A stretch of DNA of 41,494 nucleotides from a virus. Of the stretch, positions 13,326 through 21,243 are shown piece by piece. Made by a program: the position numbers and the translations under genes. The stretch is from positions 1 through 41,494 of the IMG/VR virus record IMGVR_UViG_3300048586_000170; one strand, 5' to 3'. Positions within the stretch are counted from its first letter, which is position 1. Each line of letters opens with the position of its first letter. The notes under the pieces were generated by a model. That model made no database searches and was not told where the DNA came from. It saw nothing but the letters and a program-made list of their open reading frames with translations.

Positions 13326-13559
13326 GATAGATGCGCCCTGCCTAGCGGTGGGGCGTTTTCGTTTGTGGCGTCGGCACTTGTTGCGCTGTGCCAACGTTTC
13401 GCCACCTACGCCGGCTGCGCGGCCTCGAACCCCACGCAAAGCTGCCCGCTCGGGCACGCCGGCACCTGTGAGGCCGCCATGACCTTGACCGACGAGCACA
13501 TCGTGGGCGAGGTGCTGGACGCCGAGCGCGCGGTCGGCGAGGGCCGCGCGCTCGGGTGA
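13323..13559 (+). CDS. possible small protein after the late promoter
   Basis: An open frame of 78 residues starts with the ATG of the repeated promoter element and would be leaderless or nearly so. It contains the terminator hairpin at 13334-13355 in its first codons, five cysteines, and ends in an acidic helix (MTLTDEHIVGEVLDAERAVG). Translation might instead begin at the inner ATG 13480, which has GAGG upstream, giving 26 residues. No family recognised. Confidence 0.35.
   Translation: MDRCALPSGGAFSFVASALVALCQRFATYAGCAASNPTQSCPLGHAGTCEAAMTLTDEHIVGEVLDAERAVGEGRALG
13334..13360 (+). terminator. terminator-like hairpin downstream of late promoter A
   Basis: CGCCCTGCC, loop TAGC and GGTGGGGCG form a nine-pair stem with two G-U pairs, followed by TTTTC. 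It lies about 10 bp after the predicted transcription start. A promoter closely followed by a terminator is the pR'-tR' arrangement that lambdoid late antiterminators act on. Confidence 0.5.
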
Positions 13560-13569
13560 ATTGACGGAC

Positions 13570-13725
13570 ATGTTCGCGGTCTGCCGCGCCAGCGATGGCA
13601 GCTACGACAGCTGCTACGAGACCGACGACATCGCGGACATGCTCGTACAAGTCCGCACCGAAGTGATCCGGGCGCAGCTGCCCGTGGAACTGATCGAAAA
13701 CGACCGCGCCGAACGGCCGAACTAA
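13570..13725 (+). CDS. small acidic protein, function unknown
   Basis: This encodes 51 residues: MFAVCRASDGSYDSCYETDD, a helix with DMLVQVRTEVIRAQLPVELIE, then NDRAERPN. It is acidic and probably helical in its second half. A TTG three codons upstream (13561) is an alternative start. It lies 9 nt before the holin gene. Not recognised. Confidence 0.5.
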   Translation: MFAVCRASDGSYDSCYETDDIADMLVQVRTEVIRAQLPVELIENDRAERPN

Positions 13726-13734
13726 GGAACCCCG

Positions 13735-13974
13735 ATGTTTTTGGATGACGGCGCGCGTGACGCGATTGGGGTTGCAGCAGGAAAGACGGCGACCTTTAGC
13801 GGCGCTGGCGCTGCATTCGTGTTCGGCCTGTCTGCCAACGAGTTTGCGGCATTGGTGGGCGTTTTCGTCGGTATCGCTGGCCTATGTGTGCAGGTGTATT
13901 ACAACCGCAGGCGTGACCGGCGCGAGGATGAGTTGCACGCGGTCAAGCTGGCGCGCTGGCGGGATGACAATTGA
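13735..13974 (+). CDS. holin
   Basis: This encodes 79 residues. A weakly hydrophobic Gly/Ala segment (FSGAGAAFVFGL, about 21-32) precedes a clear membrane span (FAALVGVFVGIAGLCVQVYY, about 37-56) and a strongly charged C-terminus. This fits a small class II or pinholin-type holin that sets the time of lysis by permeabilising the inner membrane. AAGGA precedes the ATG. The stop overlaps the start of the endolysin (TTGA), which supports the assignment. Confidence 0.75.
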   Translation: MFLDDGARDAIGVAAGKTATFSGAGAAFVFGLSANEFAALVGVFVGIAGLCVQVYYNRRRDRREDELHAVKLARWRDDN

Positions 13975-14429
13975 AGGGCAAGGCAGTAGCGGCTGCGGTT
14001 GCCGTGCTGGCCGCTGCGGTCATCATGAAATGGGAAGACGTGCGGTATTCGCCCTATCAGGATTCGGTAGGCGTGTGGACGGTGTGCTACGGGCACACAA
14101 AGACAGTCCAGCCGGGGCGTAGCTACACAAAGGCCGAGTGCGCCGCCCTGCTTGAAATCGACATGGCCGAGGCCAACGGCCACGTAAACCGCTGTCTGCC
14201 GATGCCCAAACTGGTGCAGGTAGAGGCGGCGCTAACGTCGCTGGTATTCAACGTCGGCCCGCGTGGCGTCTGCGGAAGCACGATTCAGCGCAAGGCGCTG
14301 GCGAACGACTGGCCGGGTGCTTGCGCGGGTCTGGACGCATGGAAGTATGCAGGCGGTCGCGTGCTGCGCGGGCTGGAACTGCGCCGAGGCGATGAACGCC
14401 GTATGTGCGAAACGGGGAGTTGGGGATGA
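13971..14429 (+). CDS. SAR endolysin, GH24 lysozyme
   Basis: This encodes 152 residues. The catalytic triad of phage T4-type lysozymes is present with the usual spacing: E22, D31 and T37 (E-x8-D-x5-T). It hydrolyses the MurNAc-GlcNAc bond of peptidoglycan. Residues 4-18 form an Ala/Val-rich weak membrane segment just before the active site, as in SAR endolysins, which are exported by Sec, stay tethered and are released when the membrane is depolarised. The start is a TTG overlapping the holin TGA. A pinholin partner is expected for such an enzyme. Confidence 0.88.
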   Translation: MKGKAVAAAVAVLAAAVIMKWEDVRYSPYQDSVGVWTVCYGHTKTVQPGRSYTKAECAALLEIDMAEANGHVNRCLPMPKLVQVEAALTSLVFNVGPRGVCGSTIQRKALANDWPGACAGLDAWKYAGGRVLRGLELRRGDERRMCETGSWG

Positions 14430-14815
14430 CACGCATTCTCGCCGGCCTCGTGCTCGTGCTCGCCCTTGCGCTGGGCTGGTCGCTGTGGCGCAGCGAAGCC
14501 GCGGCCCGCAAGGCCGACACGGCGACCGAGCGTGCCGTCGCTGCCGAAGCGCGCGCCGATGCGCTTGGAGACGCGCTGGCCCGTGACGGCGTGTCCGCCG
14601 CCTTCACCGATACCGCGCGGCAGGCGATGGATGCCTCCGCCGCAGAAACCAACGCGCGCCTGCGCGCCATCGAAGGTCGCTTGCATGACCGTCCGCCTGT
14701 ACCTGCTGTTTGCCCTGGTCCTGATCCTGTCCTCGTGCGCGAGTCTGAGGAAGGATCGGGCCGTGTTCGTGCCGCCGAAGGTCGATTGCGGGATCTTCGA
14801 ACCGCCGAAGATTGA
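14426..14815 (+). CDS. Rz: inner-membrane spanin (Rz)
   Basis: This encodes 129 residues. One N-terminal membrane span (ILAGLVLVLALALGWSLW, about 4-21) is followed by a long charged coiled-coil region rich in Ala, Glu and Arg, ending in the periplasm. Rz proteins bind the outer-membrane lipoprotein Rz1 and fuse the two membranes at the end of lysis. The start overlaps the endolysin stop (ATGA), and the reading frame contains the Rz1 start. Confidence 0.85.
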   Translation: MTRILAGLVLVLALALGWSLWRSEAAARKADTATERAVAAEARADALGDALARDGVSAAFTDTARQAMDASAAETNARLRAIEGRLHDRPPVPAVCPGPDPVLVRESEEGSGRVRAAEGRLRDLRTAED

Positions 14816-14969
14816 CACCCCGCACGACCCGCGCCCGGGCGAAAAGGACGTGGCGTTGTGGCAGTTCTACGCGCTGGGCTGGCAAGCCTACGCCGAGCAC
14901 GTGCTGATGCAGCGCGTGGAGACGGCGCAGTGCATGGCCGCCATGCGTGAGGCGGGGATCGTCAAGTGA
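14685..14969 (+). CDS. Rz1: outer-membrane spanin lipoprotein (Rz1)
   Basis: This encodes 94 residues starting inside the Rz gene in another frame (overlap 131 nt). MTVRLYLLFALVLILSSC is a lipoprotein signal with lipobox LSSC. The mature part has a Pro-rich segment (PPKVDCGIFEPPKIDTP), as in other Rz1 proteins, then a longer helical C-terminus than most. It partners the inner-membrane spanin. Confidence 0.83.
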   Translation: MTVRLYLLFALVLILSSCASLRKDRAVFVPPKVDCGIFEPPKIDTPHDPRPGEKDVALWQFYALGWQAYAEHVLMQRVETAQCMAAMREAGIVK

Positions 14970-15094
14970 TCCCGATCGATTGGGAAGCCGTGTGGACGTT
15001 CATGGGCGCATGGCTCGTGATCTGGCTTGGCCTGTCGCTGCTGTGGCAGGCGCTGTTCCTGGTGTGGAGCCAGTGGCAGAAGCGCCGCGGCTGA
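14966..15094 (+). CDS. 42-residue single-span membrane protein
   Basis: The GTG at 14966 overlaps the Rz1 stop (GTGA). The product is very hydrophobic and Trp-rich: MIPIDWEAVWTFMGAW, LVIWLGLSLLWQALFLVW, then SQWQKRRG. It has one membrane span with a basic C-terminus inside. Placement directly after the spanins suggests a lysis accessory such as an antiholin or second holin, but there is no direct evidence. Confidence 0.6.
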   Translation: MIPIDWEAVWTFMGAWLVIWLGLSLLWQALFLVWSQWQKRRG

Positions 15095-15357
15095 CCCATC
15101 TCCGTGCGCAGTGGCGCGCGGCATTGCACGGCCGGAGGTTGCCGGTGTCGCAAGACATGCTCTACCAGCTATTGGCCGCGGTGCCGGCGCAGGCCGATCA
15201 GGCCATCGCCATCTTCCCGGGGTCCGATGGGTTGTGGCGGTGCAAGTGGATCGGCCTGACCGATCAGCAGGCGGCGAGCGTGCTCTACCAAATGGCCGAT
15301 GGCGTGGTCGATCAGAAAATCCCGCCCGGAAAGTGGGTGCCGCCGGATGGCGTGTGA
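15064..15357 (+). CDS. hypothetical phage protein upstream of terminase
   Basis: This encodes up to 97 residues; the start is uncertain (GTG 15064, or GTG 15073 with GGAG just upstream). The core VSQDMLYQLLAAVPAQADQAIAIF and GLWRCKWIGLTDQQAASVLYQMADGVV looks like a compact helical domain of unknown role. It overlaps the small membrane gene by up to 31 nt. The following 104 bp before the DUF5681 gene are GC-rich with no clear feature. Confidence 0.5.
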   Translation: MEPVAEAPRLTHLRAQWRAALHGRRLPVSQDMLYQLLAAVPAQADQAIAIFPGSDGLWRCKWIGLTDQQAASVLYQMADGVVDQKIPPGKWVPPDGV

Positions 15358-15461
15358 CCCGTGCGCGCGTCGCCGCGCGCGCCTGTTGCGCATCGCGCAA
15401 CGACTCAACCCGCTGGCTAGGCCGGCGCAACCGAAGGAGGCGGCCGGCCAGGCTGACTGCC

Positions 15462-15782
15462 ATGACAGACAAGAAACCGCGAACCGGTCCGACCACGTGG
15501 GCGAAGGGCAAGTCCGGCAACCCGGGCGGTCGTAGTCCCAGGGTGGGACCGAACGGGGAAAGCATCGCCGAACTGGCGCGCATGCACACGACCGAGGCGC
15601 TGGCGACACTGGTCGAGGTCTGCATGAGCAGGGGCAACGAGCCGCGCGACCGCGTGGCCGCCGCCAATGCCATCCTCGACCGCGGGTGGGGCAAGCCGAA
15701 GGAAAGCATGGACCTCGACGCCAAGGTCGAGGGAGCGGGCGTGCCGATCATCCAGATCGTGCGGTATGACCAGCCCGACTAA
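15462..15782 (+). CDS. DUF5681 protein, putative small terminase
   Basis: This encodes 106 residues. TTWAKGKSGNPGGRSPRVGP (11-30) is the DUF5681 signature found in proteins encoded just before phage large terminases. A helical domain follows (IAELARMHTTEALATLVEVC). It probably recognises the packaging site as the small terminase subunit. The start lacks a close ribosome site (AAGGAGG is 24 nt upstream). The stop overlaps the large terminase start by 17 nt. Confidence 0.72.
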   Translation: MTDKKPRTGPTTWAKGKSGNPGGRSPRVGPNGESIAELARMHTTEALATLVEVCMSRGNEPRDRVAAANAILDRGWGKPKESMDLDAKVEGAGVPIIQIVRYDQPD

Positions 15783-17022
15783 GCGAATCGAACTCACCGA
15801 TCCGCAGTTCGAGTTTGTCACCTGCGCGGATCAGTTCCCGGCGCTGGTCGCGGGGTTCGGGTCGGGCAAGACGCACGCCGCGGTTGCGCGTGGCATCGCC
15901 AAGAAATTGCAGTACCCGCGGCAGAACATCGCCTATTACCTGCCAACGTACGACCTCGTGACCACCATCGGGGTTCCCCGGTTCTACGAGGTGCTGGAAA
16001 CGCTCGGCCTGCCGTTCAAGCCGAACAAGAACGACAAGATGATCCATGTCGAGAACGCCGGCTCGATCATCTTCCGCACCATGGACAACCCCGAGCGGAT
16101 CATCGGCTACGAGGTGGCCGATAGCCTGGTCGATGAATTGGACACCCTGCCCGAGGACAAGGCGCGGGAGGCGTGGAACAAGATCATCTCCCGCAACCGG
16201 CAGAAAAAGCCGGACGGGAGCTTGAACACGGTAGGCGTGGCGACCACCCCGGAGGGGTTCCGGTTCGTCTACGACCGCTGGCAACGCAACCCCGCGCCCG
16301 GGTACAGGATTATCAAAGCGTCGACCATGAGCAACGCCCGCAACCTGCCGGCGGGCTACATCGAGAGTCTGCGCGCGTCCTACCCGTCGAACCTGCTGGC
16401 CGCCTACCTCGACGGCGAGTTCGTCAACCTGGTCGCCGGCAGCGTTTACCCCGAGTTCGACCGGCGCGAGAACGCGACGGCCGAGACGGTGCAGCCGGGC
16501 GAGGCGTTGCACGTGGGCATGGACTTCAACGTCGGGCGCATGTCCGCCGTGATCCACATCCTGCGCGGCGACAACCCGCACGCGGTCGTGGAGTACACAC
16601 GCGTTCTGGACACCCCGGCCATGGCGGCGCTGTTGCGCGCACGCCACGAAGGCCACCCGATCATCGTTTACCCCGACGCCAGCGGCGCGTCGCGCAAGAG
16701 CAACAACGCGAGCGAATCCGACATCGCCGTCCTGCGGCAGGCCGGGTTCAGCGTTCGCGTCAATCCAGCCAATCCACGGGTCAAAGATCGCGTGTTGGCA
16801 GTCAACGCAATGGTGCATAAGGACGGCGCGCGCCGGTATCGGGTCAACCCCGACACCTGCCCCGAGTTGGTCGAAAGCCTGGAAAAACAGGCGTACGACA
16901 AGCACGGCGAGCCGGACAAGGCGGGCGGACTCGATCACGTGATCGACGCGGCCGGCTACTTCATCGCGTACCGCTACCCGATCCAGCACCGCATCGCGCT
17001 GGTGCAACCACTCAGGATTTGA
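15766..17022 (+). CDS. terminase large subunit
   Basis: This 418-residue DNA-packaging motor has Walker A GFGSGKT (30-36), an acidic Walker B DSLVDELD (about 118-125) and ATTPEG. A C-terminal RNase H-like nuclease has GMDFNVG (about 246-252), VYPDASG near 304 and LDHVIDAAGYF near 387, giving the expected acidic residues. It cuts concatemeric DNA and pumps it into the prohead through the portal encoded next. Confidence 0.9.
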   Translation: MTSPTKRIELTDPQFEFVTCADQFPALVAGFGSGKTHAAVARGIAKKLQYPRQNIAYYLPTYDLVTTIGVPRFYEVLETLGLPFKPNKNDKMIHVENAGSIIFRTMDNPERIIGYEVADSLVDELDTLPEDKAREAWNKIISRNRQKKPDGSLNTVGVATTPEGFRFVYDRWQRNPAPGYRIIKASTMSNARNLPAGYIESLRASYPSNLLAAYLDGEFVNLVAGSVYPEFDRRENATAETVQPGEALHVGMDFNVGRMSAVIHILRGDNPHAVVEYTRVLDTPAMAALLRARHEGHPIIVYPDASGASRKSNNASESDIAVLRQAGFSVRVNPANPRVKDRVLAVNAMVHKDGARRYRVNPDTCPELVESLEKQAYDKHGEPDKAGGLDHVIDAAGYFIAYRYPIQHRIALVQPLRI

Positions 17023-17026
17023 ACAC

Positions 17027-18529
17027 ATGCCCCTTGCCGTCAACGACCGCTCGGCCGACGTGCTCGCACTGGCCGAGCACTGGCCCGTGTGCGAGGCGCT
17101 TATGGGCGGCACGCCGGCCATGCGCAAGGCGGGCACCGCGCACCTGCCGAAGTGGCCGGGCGAGACCGATGCGGCCTACCGCGACCGGCTGAACACGGCG
17201 ACGCTGTTCCCCGCCTACAGGCGCACGGTGTCGGTCATGGCCGGCAAGCCGTTCGCCAAGGCGCTGACCCTGGACGAGGCGGACTCCCGCATCGTGAACT
17301 GGTGCGAGGACGTGGACCGCGGCGGCGTCAACCTGCACGCCTTCGCGGCGGCCATGTTCGAAGAATCGTTCTTCGGGCTGGCCGGCGTGCTGGTCGATTA
17401 CCCGGACACCCGCCCGCGCGATGCGGAGGGCCGCCCGCTGTCGCCCGATGCGGCGGCCAAGCTGCCGCCCCGCACGGTGGCGCAAGTGGAATCTACGGGC
17501 GCGCGGCCGTACTTCGTGCGCGTGCTGCACAACCAGATTCTTGGCTGGCAGGCGGCCATGACGCCCAAGGGCGTGCGCCTGTCGCAACTGCGCCTCAAGG
17601 AAAGCCGCGAGGAAGCGGACGGCCCCTACGGCACCAAGACCATTCCGCAGGTGCGGGTGCTGTACCCGGGCCGCTGGGAACTGCACGAACAGCGCGGCGA
17701 CGTGTTCGTGCAGGTCGACGCCGGCACCACCAGTCTGGACGAAATCCCCTTCGTGCCCGTCTACGGGCGGCGCGAGGCGTTCATGCTGGGCACGCCAACG
17801 TTGCTCGACCTGGCGCACCTGAACGTCAAGCATTGGCAGTCGCAGAGCGATCAGGACACCATCCTGCACGTCTCTCGCGTGCCGATTCTGGTCGTGAAGG
17901 GTGTGGAAGCGTTCGCGCTGACCTTGGGCGCGTCGACGGCGGTCAACCTGGGCGCCGACCCGAACGCGGACATGAAATTTGTCGAGCACTCCGGCGCATC
18001 CATCGACGCGGGCGAAGCCAGCCTGCGCGCGCTGGAGGTGCAGATGGTGCAGACCGGCGCGGAACTGCTGGTCAAGCAACCGGGCGACCGCACCGCTACC
18101 GAGTCGGCGGGCGATCAGGAAGGCAACAAGTGCGACCTGCAACGCCTGACCGAACAGTTCGAGGATGCGCTCGACCAGGCGCTGGTGTTCATGGCGCAAT
18201 TCGCCGGGATCGACCCGAATCGCGCCGGGAATGTGGCGCTATTCAAGGATTTTGGCGCGGCGACGCTGTCCGATGCGTCCGCGACGCTGGTCGCCGACCT
18301 CAACGCCCGCGGCCTGCTGACCAAGGAAACCACCCTGCGCGAGATGCAGCGCCGCGGCGTGATCGAGGCCAGCGTCGACGTGGAAGAAGAAATCGCCAAG
18401 GCGGCGGAGGAAGGGCCGGCGCTGGGTGAGTTGAGCGACGGCATGCCGCCCGCCGCGCCGGTCGCGCCGAAGAAGACCACCAAGATCACCCGGGATGCCG
18501 ATGGCAACCTGATCGCCGAGGAACAATGA
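17027..18529 (+). CDS. portal protein (DUF4055 type)
   Basis: This 500-residue portal protein is of the DUF4055 family: KWPGETDAAYRDRLNTATLFPAYRRTVS (about 42-69), LVDYPDTRP near 121, and HNQILGWQ near 167. The dodecameric portal sits at one capsid vertex and is the channel for DNA and the base for the connector and tail. The C-terminal 100 residues are acidic and helical. Its place directly after the large terminase agrees. Its last codons overlap the start of the next gene (ATGA). Confidence 0.85.
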   Translation: MPLAVNDRSADVLALAEHWPVCEALMGGTPAMRKAGTAHLPKWPGETDAAYRDRLNTATLFPAYRRTVSVMAGKPFAKALTLDEADSRIVNWCEDVDRGGVNLHAFAAAMFEESFFGLAGVLVDYPDTRPRDAEGRPLSPDAAAKLPPRTVAQVESTGARPYFVRVLHNQILGWQAAMTPKGVRLSQLRLKESREEADGPYGTKTIPQVRVLYPGRWELHEQRGDVFVQVDAGTTSLDEIPFVPVYGRREAFMLGTPTLLDLAHLNVKHWQSQSDQDTILHVSRVPILVVKGVEAFALTLGASTAVNLGADPNADMKFVEHSGASIDAGEASLRALEVQMVQTGAELLVKQPGDRTATESAGDQEGNKCDLQRLTEQFEDALDQALVFMAQFAGIDPNRAGNVALFKDFGAATLSDASATLVADLNARGLLTKETTLREMQRRGVIEASVDVEEEIAKAAEEGPALGELSDGMPPAAPVAPKKTTKITRDADGNLIAEEQ

Positions 18530-18972
18530 AGTCCGATCCGACGTGCAACGATTTCGTGAAGTACGTGTTTCACCGCGTCGCCATGCCGGACTACGGCGCG
18601 GCGTTGCAGCTGAACTTCCATACAGCTGCGCCGACTGTGGCGACGGACTTCGCGCCGACCGCCACCAACTACGCGCCGCAGACCGTGGTCGCCGATGCGA
18701 CCGGCTGGACGATCTGCGACCCGGATGGCACGCCGAACGCCGATGGCGTGGCCGCCAAGTCTGCGGCGGCGGTCGACTTCCCCGAGATCGAGCCTGGCTT
18801 CGTGGGCAGCGAGGAATGGACGCACGGCAGCCTGTCGGTCGTGGCGACCGGCCAGATCCTCTATTCGTCCGAGTTGACCACGCCGGACGGCACGGCCCCA
18901 GCGCCTATTGAGATTTTCGCCCTGTCGACCCCGCGTTTCCCCGCGGGCGTCGTCATGTTCCGCGAAGCCTGA
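18526..18972 (+). CDS. structural protein, Gp80-like decoration or fibre type
   Basis: This 148-residue beta-rich protein has little charge and many Ala, Thr and Pro. The pattern VKYVFHRVAMPDYGAALQLNFHTAAPT, then GSEEWTHG and PAGVVMFREA resembles small phage proteins annotated as tail-fibre or Gp80-like fold. It is overlapped by the portal stop. It may decorate the capsid or portal vertex. Family assignment is tentative. Confidence 0.55.
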   Translation: MKSDPTCNDFVKYVFHRVAMPDYGAALQLNFHTAAPTVATDFAPTATNYAPQTVVADATGWTICDPDGTPNADGVAAKSAAAVDFPEIEPGFVGSEEWTHGSLSVVATGQILYSSELTTPDGTAPAPIEIFALSTPRFPAGVVMFREA

Positions 18973-18992
18973 TCCACCTACAGGAAACAGAC

Positions 18993-19412
18993 ATGTCCCT
19001 TTCAAACGCAGCAGAAAACGACGCGCTGAAAATGTTCCTTCAGGGCACCGATCCGAGCTACCGCGCGGGCGCGACGGCATACCTGGCGCTGGTCACGGAC
19101 GGCGGCGGCGCGGTCAGTGAAGCGGCCCCGATTGCCAACGAGTGCACCTATACCGGCTATGCCCGCGTGGCAATCACGAAGGCATCCGCGTGGACGGATG
19201 GCGGGTCGAGTTTCACGAATGCAGACCTGATTCAGTTCGGCAAGCGTACCGATGGCGGCGCGACGCAGACCGCAACCGCAATCGTGCTCGTTGACACCGC
19301 ATCGGGCGCAATCAACATGGGCATCATCGCGCCGCTGGCCGATGAGCTTGATATCAGCCTGAACATTCAGCCGCAGTTCGCCGCTGGCGACATCACTGTC
19401 ACGGCTGAGTAA
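18993..19412 (+). CDS. structural protein, Gp80-like decoration or fibre type
   Basis: This encodes 139 residues. MSLSNAAENDALKMFLQGT, then YLALVTDGG, a GYARVAIT strand and an end with beta repeats match the general form of phage proteins that start MSLSxxxENxxL and carry a Gp80-like fold. It is probably related to the preceding gene product. AGGAAACAG precedes the ATG. It ends with TAATG shared with the next gene. Confidence 0.6.
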   Translation: MSLSNAAENDALKMFLQGTDPSYRAGATAYLALVTDGGGAVSEAAPIANECTYTGYARVAITKASAWTDGGSSFTNADLIQFGKRTDGGATQTATAIVLVDTASGAINMGIIAPLADELDISLNIQPQFAAGDITVTAE

Positions 19413-20323
19413 TGGCAGGGTTCCGCAACGTCCGCGCGCTGGCCGATTCCTTAACGGATGACGGCAAGCACTGGATAAGCACGTTCCGCAAGGTGCCTGC
19501 GGCGTCCGCGACGATTGCCGGGCAGTGGTTCGATTATGCGTATGCGGCGGGGAATCCGATCCCCAACTACTACGCGGCAAGCCCGCTGGAATCGGCGGTG
19601 TTGGAATCGGATAAGGGCATCATCGTGCCGCGCATGGAAGCGGGGTCGCAGCAATACCTGCACCGTGTTACGGCGATGGCGGTAGCGGCATCCGCGACGA
19701 GCGTTACGTCGGACGCGCAGCCGCTAATGTTGATGGACTACCTGCTCTATTACCCGTTCATCGACATGGATGCGGCGGGCGAAGATCAGGTTATGACGCA
19801 GGCGGAAACGCTGCCGCGCTACGAGGACGGCATCGGCCTGCGCATCATGATGGTCGCGCAGTCGCCCACCATTGGAGGCGGGCGTTTCACGGTGACCTAC
19901 GTCGGCACGGATGACGTGGAATACACAACCGATAGCCTGTATTGCGCTGCGGCACAGCCTGCGGGCGCGTTGACCTGCGCGGTCGGCGCAGCGGCGGGCG
20001 TGTCGCCGTTCCTGCCATTGGCGGCAGGCGTGAAAGGCGTGAAGTCGATTGTGTCATGCAATTTCAGCGTGGCGAATGGCGGACTGTGCGCGCTGGTCAT
20101 CGTGCGCCCGCTTGATACGCACTACGTCATGGAAGCGTCACGGCGCACCACGTCCGGCACGCTGGAATCCTTCGGCGATGCCACGGAGCGCGAAGCCATG
20201 CGGCTGCGCGGCGGCATGGTCGAAATCAAGGATGGCGCATTCCTCGGATTCATCGGGCAGGGTTCAGGCGGCTCGCTCGCATCGGCCCCGCTGGTCGGGA
20301 CTATCGAAACAGTTTGGAGCTGA
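19412..20323 (+). CDS. virion structural protein (paralogue 1)
   Basis: This 303-residue, mostly beta protein has low charge. Two landmarks, EDGIGLRIMMVAQ (about 138-150) and PFLPLAAGVKGVKSI (about 190-204), recur in similar form in the next gene product, which has the same length, so the two probably arose by duplication. It is placed between portal and MuF-like genes, so it is probably part of the head surface or the head-tail vertex. No named family. Confidence 0.6.
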   Translation: MAGFRNVRALADSLTDDGKHWISTFRKVPAASATIAGQWFDYAYAAGNPIPNYYAASPLESAVLESDKGIIVPRMEAGSQQYLHRVTAMAVAASATSVTSDAQPLMLMDYLLYYPFIDMDAAGEDQVMTQAETLPRYEDGIGLRIMMVAQSPTIGGGRFTVTYVGTDDVEYTTDSLYCAAAQPAGALTCAVGAAAGVSPFLPLAAGVKGVKSIVSCNFSVANGGLCALVIVRPLDTHYVMEASRRTTSGTLESFGDATEREAMRLRGGMVEIKDGAFLGFIGQGSGGSLASAPLVGTIETVWS

Positions 20324-20326
20324 TAC

Positions 20327-21241
20327 ATGGGTTTTTCCTCGCAAGACGATCTGCTGAATCAGATCACGGTCAATGGCAAGTACGCGCGCATCGACTACCA
20401 AAAGACCACGGCAGTTGCCGGCGTTGCCGGTACGTGGACTGACTTGGGGACGGCGACCGGCTCGGTGCCGGCGAATACCTATGCCGGCACGTCGCTGACC
20501 TTCGTTGCGACTGACGATACGTGGTCGGAAGGCGCGGTTTACCACGGCGGCGACGTGTCCACGGCCACCAAACACTTCCTGAACGGTGCGGCGACCGTGT
20601 TTGCAGCAGCAGGCGCACCGTGGATTCTGATGTGCGTCGATCAGGTCGGCTACGTGCCGATTACCGGCGCGGACGTGACCGGCACCGGCTCGCGCACCAT
20701 CACCATGACGCCGATCAGCAACACGGGCGCGAAGGTGGATCGCTACCCCAACGGTGTTGGCTTGCGCGCCTACTTTTCGACTGAGGTCGCGCCTACCGCT
20801 GGCGGCCCCAACCTGACCGTCTTCACCTACACGTCCACTGGCGGCACCACGGGCCGTGTCGCGCCCGCCACGGTCGGCTTCGCGGCAACCCCTGTCACTG
20901 GCATGATCCCGCATTCTGGCAACGCTGCAACGCGATACGGGCCGTTCCTGCCGCTGGCCGTTGGCTACAACGACGGTATCAAAGACCTCGAAAACTTCAC
21001 CCTGACGGGCGGCACGGCCTATACCGGCTCCGGGCAGCTTGTGCTGCACCTGGTCAAGCCCTTGTGGCAGATTCCGATTCCGTCGAACGGCATCCTGACC
21101 GAGCGCGACTTCGTGAACCAGCTTCCCAGCCTGCCGCGCATCCGCGATGGCGCTTGCCTGCGGTTCCTGTTGTTCCAGACCGGCGCGACCACCACCACTA
21201 GCCCGGTCATGGTGTCTGCTGACGTGGGCTGGGGCGGCTAA
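20327..21241 (+). CDS. virion structural protein (paralogue 2)
   Basis: This encodes 304 residues. Landmarks PNGVGLRAYFSTE (about 143-155) and GPFLPLAVGYNDGIKDL (about 204-220) correspond to those of the preceding product. The Thr/Gly-rich sequence between them (TVFTYTSTGGTTGRVAPAT) suggests an exposed beta domain. Probably a capsid decoration or fibre protein. The start follows the previous stop by 3 nt. Confidence 0.6.
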   Translation: MGFSSQDDLLNQITVNGKYARIDYQKTTAVAGVAGTWTDLGTATGSVPANTYAGTSLTFVATDDTWSEGAVYHGGDVSTATKHFLNGAATVFAAAGAPWILMCVDQVGYVPITGADVTGTGSRTITMTPISNTGAKVDRYPNGVGLRAYFSTEVAPTAGGPNLTVFTYTSTGGTTGRVAPATVGFAATPVTGMIPHSGNAATRYGPFLPLAVGYNDGIKDLENFTLTGGTAYTGSGQLVLHLVKPLWQIPIPSNGILTERDFVNQLPSLPRIRDGACLRFLLFQTGATTTTSPVMVSADVGWGG

Positions 21242-21243
21242 CA

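Noticed and set aside
15748-17136. Minus-strand open frame of 462 codons
   Set aside because: It is antisense to the large terminase, which has all ATPase and nuclease motifs.
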